NCBI GenBank assembly: GCA_031554275.1
Contig: JAVBKB010000068.1
Span: forward strand, 1-12,194
DNA length: 12,194 nucleotides
Reading direction: 5' to 3'
Origin: JAVBKB01 sp031554275
Lineage (GTDB): Bacteria; Bacillota; Bacilli; JARBTR01
This document shows positions 1 through 8,215 of the stretch, piece after piece. Every line of letters begins with the position of its first letter. Position 1 is the stretch's first letter. Position numbers and translations under genes: made by a program. The notes beneath the pieces are model-generated. The model saw only the letters and a program-made list of their open reading frames with translations. It was not told the origin of the DNA and did not search any database.

Positions 1-3000
1 ATGCATTTGCCTTACAACCGACCAAGACTAAATGCAAAAGGCACAAGAGTAGTAGAGGGATATGCAATGCTCCAACCACGAGTGGGTGTAAGCTTGGAAT
101 CTGCATCTCAATCCCGCTTAACTACGCTTTGGACAGATGCTGGGCTAGATCCTTATGCATTTGCAGCAGCTGATCCCTACCAAGACTCAGTTGGACAAGG
201 GATTTTCACTGGGAAGGGTATTTTTGATGTGGAAAGCTTTCATCAAGTGCTGACGCATCGGATTCCAGATAACCAAGTGCTTAGTCATGATTTATTAGAA
301 GGATCATTTCTTCGTACAGGTTTTCTTTCTGATATCGAATTGATTGATGACCACCCTAACAAGTTCAGTGCTTATCAGAAGCGGATGCACCGATGGGTGA
401 GAGGAGATTGGCAGCTGCTAAGATGGTTGCTACCCAGCACAACCAATCGTAAAAATCTACCACAAAGGGTTGACCTGCCTGCCATTGGGCGGTGGCAAAT
501 TGTTGAGAATATGCGACGCAGTGTAATGCCATTTAGCTATTGGCTACTGCTTTTAGCCGCAGTCACTGTATTTCCAGGATTGACAGGCGTATGGCTTATC
601 ATCATATTCGGGACTTTTTTACTGCCAGTCGTCAAGCAAGTAGTCAGCTCACTTGAAGGCGGTTGGCATGGTAAGGGGCTTCTAAGCACCTTGTTGCAAG
701 TATTGATAAACTTTTGGATATTGCCATTTCAAGCTGCCGTTTTGATGCACGCTATCGGTGTTAGCTTGTATCGTCAACTCTTTAGCAAGAAACGCCTGCT
801 GGAATGGACGAGTTCTTCACATATTGAAAAATTGCATCATAGAAGCCTTCAACCACCACTGGAAGGTATGGCAGGTGGTTATGCACTCATCGTTGTGTTC
901 GGAATGCTTGCTATTCTTACGAATGTGCAGTCCTATATGCCATTTGTGATCACGCTTTGTATGCTGTGGTCAGTAGCCCCGATCGGGATTAGTTTGTTGG
1001 ATAAAGCAATTACCACTGATGAAATAGAGATTCCAGCTGATGATCGCGCGGTACTTCACAATCTTGCCCAAGATATCTGGCGCTTTTACGAGGATTTTGC
1101 AACCGAAGAAACCCATTGGCTACCGCCTGACAATGTGCAAATTGAGCCAGCAAAGGGTGTGGCAAATCGAACATCACCAACAAATATTGGTTACTTATTG
1201 ACAGGGATTCTGACTGCAAAACTATTTGACTTCATCTCAACAGATGATGTTATTCGAAAAACAGATCAAGTTTTGACGACAATAGAGGAAATGGATAAAT
1301 GGAATGGGCATTTGTACAATTGGTACGATACCTCGACCTTGACACCGCTACATCCTAGATATGTATCGACTGTAGACTCAGGAAATTTCATTGCAAGTTT
1401 GATGGCAGCAAAGCAAGGCCTAGATGAGTTAAGATTCCAGCTGAGTGAGCCGCAGTCAACCGAAAGAGCAAAGGCATGGACGGTTGCCGAGACAAAATCA
1501 ACCGAAGAGGCAAAAGTCGAGCCGTCGGTAGCAACAGAACCACAGTCAGATGCAGGAGCTTGGTCGACTGTCGAACCGTCAGCTGAAATCGAGCCGACAG
1601 CAGCAGATCAAACCATTTCGAATCAACTGCGAGCACTGATGGACCGTATTGAAAGTATCATTGAGGCAACTGATTTCCGTGAGCTTTTCGATCACAAAGC
1701 CAAGCTGTTTGTGCTAGGCTACAATGATGTCACGAAGCGTCGCGATGAGATTCTTTATGACTTGCTAGCCTCTGAAGCAAGGCAAACAAGTTTTGTTGCA
1801 ATTGCACTTGGGCAAATACCAGTATCCCATTGGATGACATTGGGTCGTTCGACAAAGAAGCAAGGAAAATACATGTCATTACTTTCTTGGTCGGGAACGA
1901 TGTTTGAATACCTAATGCCGTGGCAGTTGATGAAAACCTACCCGAATACGGTTTGGCAAAGCACCTACAAAGGGATAGTCAACAAGCAAATTGATTACGC
2001 ACATGCAAAGGGTGTACCTTTTGGTATTTCCGAGTCTGGATACTACGCATTTGATTATCAAATGAATTATCAATACCACGCCTTCGGTGTGCCAGACACA
2101 GGCTTCAAACGAGGGTTGGAAGATGAACTTGTATTAGCTCCATACGCAACAATTATGGCACTTCCCTTTGCGCTATCAACTTCCCTTGCTGATCTAGGGC
2201 GGATGGATAAGCTAGGCGCCAGAGGCAAATACGGTTTCTACGAGGCAATTGATTACACATCGAAGCGGATGCCTGAAAACAGTAATTGTCTTATTGTCAA
2301 AAGTTTTATGGCGCATCACCAAGGAATGAGCCTTCTGACGATTGCTAACTTGTTATATAAAAATAAAATGGTTGATTTGTTTCATCGTGACAAGCGAGTA
2401 CAATCGGTGGAGCTGTTACTCAAAGAGAGAATTCCGACAAAGGTGTCGATCATCCATCAACGTGCAGCTACCGAAACAAAGAAAAAGGCAGACAAACCTG
2501 TCTACAATTACAAGCGTCGTTTTGACATTGCGACTGCACCTCTTGATGTGAGTATTTATTCGAATGGGCAGTTGACTTCGCTAGTCAATACGCATGGTGG
2601 CGGCTTCCTGCAATACGATGGCATAGCCGTAACGAGATGGCGCGAAAATGCTTTGCAGAATGAGTGGGGGAGTTTCCTGTACATTCGTGATACCGCAAAT
2701 GATGAGCTGTTTTCGCCAACTGTATATCCATGTCGAACTCCTGCAAAAAAGCAGACAGCCATGTTTGCGTTAGATAATGCTGTTTTCAATCAAACGATGA
2801 ATGATCTACAAACATCATTAGAAATCTGCGTTTCGCCAGAGGATCATGTCGAATTACGAAGATTGAAGCTGACGAACACAAGCGAAAACCACCGCGACTT
2901 GGAGTTGACTTCCTATATTGAACTGGCGTTGGCACCTCAGAAAACCGATGAAGCACATCCTGCCTTTAGTAAATTATTCATTGAGACAGAGTTTGATGCT

Positions 3001-6000
3001 GATCATGAGAGCTTACTGGCTCGGAAGCGACCAAGACATCGTGGTGAGAATAGCTACTGGGCATTTCACCGCTTAATCTGTGAGAAGACTACAGAGGGTG
3101 CAGAAAAAGATCAAGGGTTGGTAGCTACTTCAGACCAGATTGAATATGAGACAGATCGAAATGCTTTTATTGGAAACGGACACAGCCTAGAATCACCACT
3201 GGGTATTCGCACGCCACTTAACAGATCATCAGGTGCCGTTGTGGATCCGATTTTCTCAATGCGCCAGAAGATCAGGCTGCAACCGGGCGAAACGAAGACA
3301 GTCATTTGCCTAACGGGTATGGCAGACTCGAGAGAGCAAGCCATCCAGATTGTCGAGAAAAATTCGAATATTTCACAAGTGGATAATGCCTTTCAACTTG
3401 CTTGGACAAGAGGACAGATTGAGTTGCGCCATTTCCGACTTACACAGCAAGAAGTGGCAATGTTCCAACAGCTTGTCAGCAAGGTTTACTACACAGACGA
3501 ATTCACAGAGGAGCGCAAGCAAGCCATCCTCCACAATAAATTAAACATCAAAGCGCTCTGGTCTATTGGCATCTCTGGTGATCGCCCCATCGTCATCATT
3601 CGGGTACCAGATATTTCATCATTAACCCTTGTGAAGAAAATGATTACTTGCCATGAATATCTTCGTAAAATTGGCATTCAGTTTTCGTTTGTCTTTTTAA
3701 ATGAATCTGAAGATGGCTACCAACAAGACGTTCAAGATACTTTAAAGAAGCTTGTGGAAAAAGGACTTGAAGGCGGGCAAAGTAATGCTGGCAAAATCCA
3801 TGTAGTCAATGCGAAACAATTGGACCCAGAAGTGAAAAACCTACTCTTTGCATTCTCGCGACTCACACTCCGAGCTGATGGTGCCAGCTTGAAAGCACAG
3901 CTCAGTATAAGCAAAGGAATTACTCAGAAAAGGCAGCTTGATGGAAAGGTGCTAACCTGGGTTGCGAGCAAACCGGATGCGGCTCAAGTAGATGGATTGG
4001 CGGTTACCGGAACGAGTGAAGCGGATGCAGCTCAAGCAGATGGAATGCCGGTTACCGGAGCGAGCGAAGCGGATGCGGCTCAAGTAGATGGAGTGCCGGT
4101 GAGCACAACAGCTTTAAATGAGGATGCGGAAACAAACAAGCTAACTTCCGAATTGGTGTATTTCAATGGAATTGGTGGTTTCGCACCAGACGGAAAGTCG
4201 TATTCTATCTTGCGATCCAAGGATGTTCAGCCTCCGCTACCGTGGATTAACGTGTTGGCAAATGAGAAATTCGGCACCATTACAACTGATAAATTCTCAG
4301 GGTACACCTGGTGGAAGAATAGCCGCGAGTGCAAAATCACACCTTGGTCGAATGATCCAACCATGGATACACCAGGCGAAAGCCTATCCATTCGAGTGGA
4401 AAGTGACAGTGACTCACCTAACGACTGGAGCATCGGGAGTGCAGAAACACCTTGCCAGACAACCTTTGGCAGAGGATATACGACATATCAACAGCAAAAC
4501 GATGAGATCATGCAACAGGTTAAGGTATATGTACCAACTAATGATCCTATCAAAATTATCAAACTCCAATTGCATAATCAAAGTGACCTAGCTAGACAGT
4601 TGACAGCAACCTATCATGCTGAATGGGTGCTAGGTGTACAACCGGCAGGAAACACCTCGTTTATTGTAACTGAATGGGATGCAGAGCAGCAGTTGTTACT
4701 GGCAAAGAATCATTTGCAAGAACATTTTCGAGATGCCCATGCCTTCTTGAAAATATCAGGATCAGCTACTACTTCGTGGACTGGCGGGAATTTTACCAGA
4801 AAAAATGGCAGTGCCTCTGATCTAGAAGCAGTGAATTCAGGTAAAAATGGCAGTGCCTCGGATCTAGGAGCAGTGAATTCAGGTAAAAATGGCAGCGACT
4901 CGGATCTCGGAGCAGTGAATTCAGGTAAACTCGATCAACAAGTTGGTGTCCATCTCAATGCTTGTGGTGCTGTTCAAACGGAGGTTACACTTGCGCCAAA
5001 TGAGAAAAAAACGATCTATTTTCTATTGGGATGTACGGATGACAAATTGTCTGTGAAGTCGCTTTCTGAAAAATACGCAGAAGTTGCAAATTGTGAGCAT
5101 GCTTTCGAAGAGCTTCAGCAGTTCTGGGAAAACATTCTTGGACAGATTGTTGTTGACACACCAAGTCAAGAGATGAACTTCATGCTGAACAACTGGTTGA
5201 TGTACCAAACATTAGGGTGTCGCATGTGGGCTCGCTCTGCCTTTTATCAAGCTGGTGGTGCGTTTGGTTTCCGGGATCAATTGCAGGATTCGCTTGCGTT
5301 GTTGCATAATCGACCTGACTTAACGAGAACCCAAATTCTCTTGCATGCATCACATCAATATATTGAGGGTGATGTGCAGCATTGGTGGCATGAGGAAACA
5401 GGTCATGGTATTCGCACAAGATTTTCCGATGATCTACATTGGTTAGCGTATGCAGTGATCCGTTACATTCAACATACTGGTGACGCAACAATATTGGAAG
5501 AAGTCGCTCCTTATTTAGAAAGTGAGCCACTTGAAGAAGACAATCATGAGCGGTACGAACCGACTGTCGTTTCAGCAGATAGTGGTACGATCTATGAGCA
5601 CTGTTTGCGGGCAATGGAACGTGGATTAAACTTTGGAGAGCATGGTTTGCCATTAATGGGGATAGGTGATTGGAACGACGGGATGAGTAGAATTGGTGCT
5701 GAAGGACGTGGTGAAAGCGTTTGGTTAGGCTGGTTCTTAGGTGGGATTCTCCAGCAGTTTGCACCATATTGTGAGCAAAAGGGCGATAAGGAACGAGCAA
5801 AACGTTATCAGGAGGCAGCAACATCATTGGCATCAGCAATTGCCAAAGAGGCATGGGATGGCGAATGGTTTAGACGAGCATTTCATGATGGTGGGATGTG
5901 GCTTGGAACAAAAGATGGTATGGAGTGCACAATTGATGCGATTGCGCAGTCTTGGTCAGTTTTGTCAGGCTTAGGAGAAAAAGAACGAAGCTTGGTCGCC

Positions 6001-6651
6001 ATGAATTCATTCGACAAACATCTTGTTGATCGTCGATTGCGATTAGCGAAGATTCTGACACCGGGATTCAACCACACTGACCCTACACCAGGCTATATTC
6101 AAGGATACCCACCAGGTATCCGGGAGAATGGCGGTCAGTATACACATGGTGTTGTCTGGAGTATTCTTGCTTGGTCAAATCTTGGAGACGGTGACCGGGC
6201 ATTTGAATTATTTGATTTGATGAACCCAATCAATCACGGGAAAACCCAAACTGAAGTAGCACAATATCGAGGTGAACCATATGTCATGGCAGCAGATATC
6301 TACACCTCACTACCCCATGAAGGGCAGTCGGGGTGGACCTGGTATACCGGGGCCTCTGGCTGGATGTATCAAGCAGGGATTGAAGGAATACTTGGTGTCA
6401 AGAAACGCGGGAACAAATTGCATTTGAAACCTTGTATTCCAAATGCTTGGGAAGGATTTGAGCTGACCTACCGATTCGAGCAGACAACGTACCATTTTGT
6501 TGTGAAGAACATTTCAGGTGAAGCAGCTTCAGTGACCAAGCTGGAACTTGATGGAGTGGCACAAGCAGTTGCTGAACTTAATGAAAGCATTGGACCATGT
6601 ATTGAATTGCACAATGATGGGATGCGGCACGAAGTGATAGTGGAAATTTGA
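1..6651 (+). CDS. Cyclic beta-1,2-glucan synthase-type protein (GT84-GH189-GH94), 5'-truncated by the window
   Basis: NdvB/ChvB/Cgs-family inner-membrane enzyme. In characterised members GT84 polymerises beta-1,2-glucan from UDP-glucose, a middle domain cyclises it and the GH94 part trims length. Visible here: the C-terminal half of GT84 (residues 1-140) with LQPRVGV, SHDLLEG (D97) and RMHRWVRGDWQ (128-138); membrane helices at about 177-335; a glycoamylase/GH189-like domain at about 555-800 with GISESG (E678) and AHHQGMS; a first beta-sandwich from about 848; a linker domain at about 1170-1310; then GH94 from about 1388. GH94 motifs are GFRDQLQD (1757-1763), the general-acid region GDWNDGM (1889-1895), GQYTHG (2045-2050) and HEGQSGWTWYTG (2106-2117). 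Family proteins are about 2,800 aa, so roughly 600 N-terminal residues, including the substrate-binding Asp motifs, should lie upstream. The ATG at base 1 is therefore internal. Domain identity is clear; whether the product is cyclic or linear is inference. Confidence 0.93.
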   Translation: MHLPYNRPRLNAKGTRVVEGYAMLQPRVGVSLESASQSRLTTLWTDAGLDPYAFAAADPYQDSVGQGIFTGKGIFDVESFHQVLTHRIPDNQVLSHDLLEGSFLRTGFLSDIELIDDHPNKFSAYQKRMHRWVRGDWQLLRWLLPSTTNRKNLPQRVDLPAIGRWQIVENMRRSVMPFSYWLLLLAAVTVFPGLTGVWLIIIFGTFLLPVVKQVVSSLEGGWHGKGLLSTLLQVLINFWILPFQAAVLMHAIGVSLYRQLFSKKRLLEWTSSSHIEKLHHRSLQPPLEGMAGGYALIVVFGMLAILTNVQSYMPFVITLCMLWSVAPIGISLLDKAITTDEIEIPADDRAVLHNLAQDIWRFYEDFATEETHWLPPDNVQIEPAKGVANRTSPTNIGYLLTGILTAKLFDFISTDDVIRKTDQVLTTIEEMDKWNGHLYNWYDTSTLTPLHPRYVSTVDSGNFIASLMAAKQGLDELRFQLSEPQSTERAKAWTVAETKSTEEAKVEPSVATEPQSDAGAWSTVEPSAEIEPTAADQTISNQLRALMDRIESIIEATDFRELFDHKAKLFVLGYNDVTKRRDEILYDLLASEARQTSFVAIALGQIPVSHWMTLGRSTKKQGKYMSLLSWSGTMFEYLMPWQLMKTYPNTVWQSTYKGIVNKQIDYAHAKGVPFGISESGYYAFDYQMNYQYHAFGVPDTGFKRGLEDELVLAPYATIMALPFALSTSLADLGRMDKLGARGKYGFYEAIDYTSKRMPENSNCLIVKSFMAHHQGMSLLTIANLLYKNKMVDLFHRDKRVQSVELLLKERIPTKVSIIHQRAATETKKKADKPVYNYKRRFDIATAPLDVSIYSNGQLTSLVNTHGGGFLQYDGIAVTRWRENALQNEWGSFLYIRDTANDELFSPTVYPCRTPAKKQTAMFALDNAVFNQTMNDLQTSLEICVSPEDHVELRRLKLTNTSENHRDLELTSYIELALAPQKTDEAHPAFSKLFIETEFDADHESLLARKRPRHRGENSYWAFHRLICEKTTEGAEKDQGLVATSDQIEYETDRNAFIGNGHSLESPLGIRTPLNRSSGAVVDPIFSMRQKIRLQPGETKTVICLTGMADSREQAIQIVEKNSNISQVDNAFQLAWTRGQIELRHFRLTQQEVAMFQQLVSKVYYTDEFTEERKQAILHNKLNIKALWSIGISGDRPIVIIRVPDISSLTLVKKMITCHEYLRKIGIQFSFVFLNESEDGYQQDVQDTLKKLVEKGLEGGQSNAGKIHVVNAKQLDPEVKNLLFAFSRLTLRADGASLKAQLSISKGITQKRQLDGKVLTWVASKPDAAQVDGLAVTGTSEADAAQADGMPVTGASEADAAQVDGVPVSTTALNEDAETNKLTSELVYFNGIGGFAPDGKSYSILRSKDVQPPLPWINVLANEKFGTITTDKFSGYTWWKNSRECKITPWSNDPTMDTPGESLSIRVESDSDSPNDWSIGSAETPCQTTFGRGYTTYQQQNDEIMQQVKVYVPTNDPIKIIKLQLHNQSDLARQLTATYHAEWVLGVQPAGNTSFIVTEWDAEQQLLLAKNHLQEHFRDAHAFLKISGSATTSWTGGNFTRKNGSASDLEAVNSGKNGSASDLGAVNSGKNGSDSDLGAVNSGKLDQQVGVHLNACGAVQTEVTLAPNEKKTIYFLLGCTDDKLSVKSLSEKYAEVANCEHAFEELQQFWENILGQIVVDTPSQEMNFMLNNWLMYQTLGCRMWARSAFYQAGGAFGFRDQLQDSLALLHNRPDLTRTQILLHASHQYIEGDVQHWWHEETGHGIRTRFSDDLHWLAYAVIRYIQHTGDATILEEVAPYLESEPLEEDNHERYEPTVVSADSGTIYEHCLRAMERGLNFGEHGLPLMGIGDWNDGMSRIGAEGRGESVWLGWFLGGILQQFAPYCEQKGDKERAKRYQEAATSLASAIAKEAWDGEWFRRAFHDGGMWLGTKDGMECTIDAIAQSWSVLSGLGEKERSLVAMNSFDKHLVDRRLRLAKILTPGFNHTDPTPGYIQGYPPGIRENGGQYTHGVVWSILAWSNLGDGDRAFELFDLMNPINHGKTQTEVAQYRGEPYVMAADIYTSLPHEGQSGWTWYTGASGWMYQAGIEGILGVKKRGNKLHLKPCIPNAWEGFELTYRFEQTTYHFVVKNISGEAASVTKLELDGVAQAVAELNESIGPCIELHNDGMRHEVIVEI
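1447..1620 (+). repeat. Degenerate Glu/Ala/Ser/Thr/Pro-rich linker coding region
   Basis: Residues about 483-540 of the glucan synthase-like protein form a low-complexity, acidic linker between the membrane region and the glycoamylase-like domain. EPQS occurs twice and VEPS twice, suggesting an old tandem repeat that has decayed. At DNA level, gtcgagccgtcg and gtcgaaccgtca are visible copies. The reading frame stays open. The linker is probably disordered; no function can be assigned. Confidence 0.55.
3976..4113 (+). repeat. In-frame 48-bp tandem repeat, about 2.7 copies
   Basis: Units start at 3976, 4024 and 4072. The first two differ at about 6 of 48 positions. The third matches for roughly 30 bases and then diverges. 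Each unit encodes 16 residues of the type DAAQVDGLAVTGTSEA (protein residues about 1326-1371). It lies in the junction between the linker domain and the GH94 beta-sandwich. The frame is preserved, consistent with slippage-driven expansion in a tolerant surface loop. Confidence 0.85.
4801..4926 (+). repeat. In-frame 42-bp tandem repeat, exactly 3 copies
   Basis: Units start at 4801, 4843 and 4885. Unit 1 and unit 2 differ at 2 of 42 bases; unit 2 and unit 3 differ at 3 of 42. Each unit encodes 14 residues, KNGSASDLEAVNSG or a close variant (residues 1601-1642). The insert interrupts the GH94 beta-sandwich between an SWTGGNF segment and KLDQQVGVHL. High copy identity points to recent expansion, so copy number may vary between strains. 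Confidence 0.92.
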
Positions 6652-6670
6652 TGGGTAGACAATAGCGAGT

Positions 6671-6718
6671 AAATCACCAGAGAAAATTGCCTTCGAGGCT
6701 TTTCTCTGGTGATTTTTT
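6671..6718 (+). terminator. Rho-independent terminator of the glucan synthase gene
   Basis: A perfect 16-bp stem pairs 6671-6686 with 6700-6715 around a 13-base loop, which itself contains gcc/ggc pairing. Six T residues run from 6713 to 6718. It begins 20 bases after the TGA stop at 6649-6651, so it should end the upstream transcript and separate it from the cassette downstream. Confidence 0.93.
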
Positions 6719-6799
6719 GTGTAAAATGAATTTATTGAAAAGTTGGGTAAGCAATAGTGAACCATTGGCATAGAAAAACAAATCGAATTTTGTCGAAAA

Positions 6800-6829
6800 T
6801 TGACTTGTTTTGTAGAATATAATCATTAT
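6800..6829 (+). promoter_or_regulatory. Weak candidate sigma-A-type promoter
   Basis: TTGACT (6800-6805) could serve as a -35 element, with CATTAT (6824-6829) as a -10 at 18-bp spacing. A better-looking TATAAT (6818-6823) is present but lies only 12 bp from TTGACT, too close for a standard promoter. The site follows the terminator and precedes the 7172-8452 cassette, which needs a promoter in this interval. Low certainty. Confidence 0.3.
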
Positions 6830-6964
6830 TAAATGTATTATGTTACAATAAAATGTAAAGTGATACTTTTTATAGACTAAATGAGTTACATGAAATGATT
6901 GATCCAGTTTATCCTACATAAAAAGCAGTTCAGGTTGTAACAGATTTGTTTCTGGTCAGAAAAA

Positions 6965-7102
6965 ATGGTTGGAATTAAAAATAATGGGTTAATAGGTATA
7001 ATTGATATACTAATTGTTGAACGCGATGTAGCAGGAATCAAAGATGGGTTAGAGTGCACCATTGAGTCGATGGCACATACAGTAGCCGACAATAAACTAT
7101 AA
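6965..7102 (+). pseudogene. Short ORF with GH94-like remnant
   Basis: An ATG-initiated frame of 45 codons ends with TAA at 7100-7102. Its last third contains AGIKDGLECTIESMAH, closely matching LGTKDGMECTIDAIAQ at residues 1968-1983 of the upstream GH94 domain. Over 38 bases of that core I count 30 identities by eye. Nothing before it (MVGIKNNGLIGIIDILIVER) resembles GH94, and catalytic motifs are absent, so it cannot be a working phosphorylase. I read it as the decayed end of a second GH94 gene or a partial duplication. It could still be expressed as a micropeptide, but no good Shine-Dalgarno site precedes it. Confidence 0.5.
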
Positions 7103-7171
7103 TGAAAGAAATTCTTGAAGGAAATTGAAATACTAAAAATCGATAAAAACAGCTTGAAAAGAGTGATTAAA

Positions 7172-7930
7172 ATGATCCAGTCTATTATTCAAAAAATTGT
7201 AAATGATCTTCCGTCCTTAAGTTCTACAGTTATTTCTGGGGTTGCTTGGGATGCAATTAAAAAGTTCTTAGTATCTCCAATTTCAAATGCAATACAAAAA
7301 TTTTTTGATAATAGAAGAGATTTGGAAGCGTTTGTTGAAATAGTTTTTGAGGGAAACAATAATCAATTACCTACCGTTGATCAAGTTTATACAGAGGTAA
7401 CAGGCCAGAAATGTCCTAATGACCTAATTATTGAAATAAGAAAAGAGATAATTGGATATGAAGAAAAAATTGTATCCACAGTAGCATATATAGAAGGAGA
7501 CCATAGTGTTTTTAATAATAAAATCAATGGAAACAATAATGTTGTCGGGATTGGAAATCAAGTAACAAATATCACCAACTTAAATAATACGAACCTTTCT
7601 GTGGAGTCACACGAAAAGAAGATTCAGAGTTTACTAAGAGCAGCTTGGTCCGACTATAATAATGGTTTTGAAGATAATGCAAAAAGAAAATACAAAGAAA
7701 TAATTGATCTTGATTTTGAAAATCATATTGCATGGTGGGGTTTGTTTTTATGCGAAGTATACTTTGCAGACTACTATAGAGAACTACATAATGATCATTA
7801 TTCCTGGGTGAGGTCCCAAAGAAATAACATTAATAAATATGGGAACAAAGCTGTGGAATTTGCACCATCTGAAGAAAAGGATTATTACTATAAGAAAATT
7901 CAAGCTTTAGAAGAAACACTATATTTTTAA
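7172..7930 (+). CDS. Hypothetical protein with beta-helix-like Asn/Gly motif and TPR-like C-terminus
   Basis: I do not recognise a named family. From the ATG at 7172 the product is 252 aa. Residues about 1-45 form hydrophobic/amphipathic helices (SSTVISGVAWDAIKKFLVSP) without a clean signal peptide. Residues 115-144 are Asn/Gly-rich (NNKINGNNNVVGIGNQ), a pattern typical of one or two short beta-helix turns. Residues about 149-188 look like a TPR-type helical hairpin (AWSDYNNGFEDNAKRKYKEI), followed by more charged helices. The ATG has a weak AAAAGAG at 7157-7163. An in-frame TTG at 7115 would add 19 residues and cannot be excluded. It is the first gene of a co-directional cassette; the next start is 14 bases past its stop. 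Similar helix/beta-helix/TPR arrangements occur in proteins linked to bacterial conflict systems, but that role here is inference only. Confidence 0.75.
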   Translation: MIQSIIQKIVNDLPSLSSTVISGVAWDAIKKFLVSPISNAIQKFFDNRRDLEAFVEIVFEGNNNQLPTVDQVYTEVTGQKCPNDLIIEIRKEIIGYEEKIVSTVAYIEGDHSVFNNKINGNNNVVGIGNQVTNITNLNNTNLSVESHEKKIQSLLRAAWSDYNNGFEDNAKRKYKEIIDLDFENHIAWWGLFLCEVYFADYYRELHNDHYSWVRSQRNNINKYGNKAVEFAPSEEKDYYYKKIQALEETLYF

Positions 7931-7944
7931 GAGTGGGGGACTAA

Positions 7945-8151
7945 ATGATAAAAAAAATTCTAATTTTTTTTGTTAGAGGCTATCAAAAAAAAGCTCCAAA
8001 TCGTATTAGAGATAGTTGTTTATTTGAGCCGAGTTGTTCTGAGTATATGATCCTTGCGCTTCAGAAGTATGGTGTTTGGAAAGGGGTTGTTTTAGGAATA
8101 AAAAGGATTTTGAGGTGTAAATCACCGAACGGCGGTATAGATTATCCGTAA
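7945..8151 (+). CDS. yidD: YidD-family membrane protein insertion efficiency factor
   Basis: This 68-aa protein has the YidD core: an N-terminal hydrophobic/basic stretch (KKILIFFVRGYQKK), CLFEPSCSEYM with C25 and C31, KYGVWKG, and the basic GIKRILRC ending at C58. All three characteristic cysteines are present. YidD is a peripheral inner-membrane protein that assists YidC/Sec-dependent insertion. Housekeeping copies usually sit in the rpmH-rnpA-yidD-yidC cluster and read ISP-L-PPSCRF before the second cysteine; this one reads APNRIRDSCLFEPSC and sits between small hypothetical genes, so it is probably an accessory paralogue. The start has a strong GTGGGGGA site. The 14-base gap from the upstream stop supports co-transcription. 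The family call is secure; a specialised partner is inference. Confidence 0.9.
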   Translation: MIKKILIFFVRGYQKKAPNRIRDSCLFEPSCSEYMILALQKYGVWKGVVLGIKRILRCKSPNGGIDYP

Positions 8152-8202
8152 TTTTAAAAAACCGAATTTGCAATAAATTACCTTTGAGAGATTAGATTAT
8201 TT

Positions 8203-8208
8203 AGGAGG
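8203..8208 (+). promoter_or_regulatory. Strong ribosome binding site AGGAGG
   Basis: A consensus AGGAGG lies 7 bases before the ATG at 8216 and fixes that start. It is the best Shine-Dalgarno site in the cassette, so the small protein is probably translated independently and at a good level. Confidence 0.85.
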
Positions 8209-8215
8209 AAAAAAG

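Noticed and set aside
1..3. ATG at base 1 as the true start of the glucan synthase gene
   Set aside because: The protein would begin in the middle of the GT84 domain without its substrate-binding half; the gene is cut by the window edge.
4166..4591. A 141-codon plus-strand frame inside the glucan synthase gene
   Set aside because: It is an out-of-frame reading of conserved GH94 coding sequence and has no domain of its own.
3976..4926. Tandem repeats considered as a CRISPR array or mobile-element ends
   Set aside because: The units are contiguous without spacers, are multiples of three and are translated in frame within one gene, so they are coding repeats.
5180..5854. A 224-codon open frame on the minus strand inside the glucan synthase gene
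   Set aside because: It is antisense to the most conserved GH94 catalytic region. Its composition follows the reverse codons of that gene, and no ribosome site or recognisable domain is seen.
6883..6921. A short frame reading ELHEMIDPVYPT, faintly like FELFDLMNPINH of the GH94 domain
   Set aside because: About 19 of 30 bases match over a very short span. The motif would be in the wrong order relative to the stronger remnant at 7034-7090, so chance is the better explanation.
8168..8200. TTGCAA with GATTAT as a promoter for the DUF4177-like gene
   Set aside because: The spacing is 21 bp, too long for a standard promoter, and no better pair is visible; read-through from upstream is simpler.
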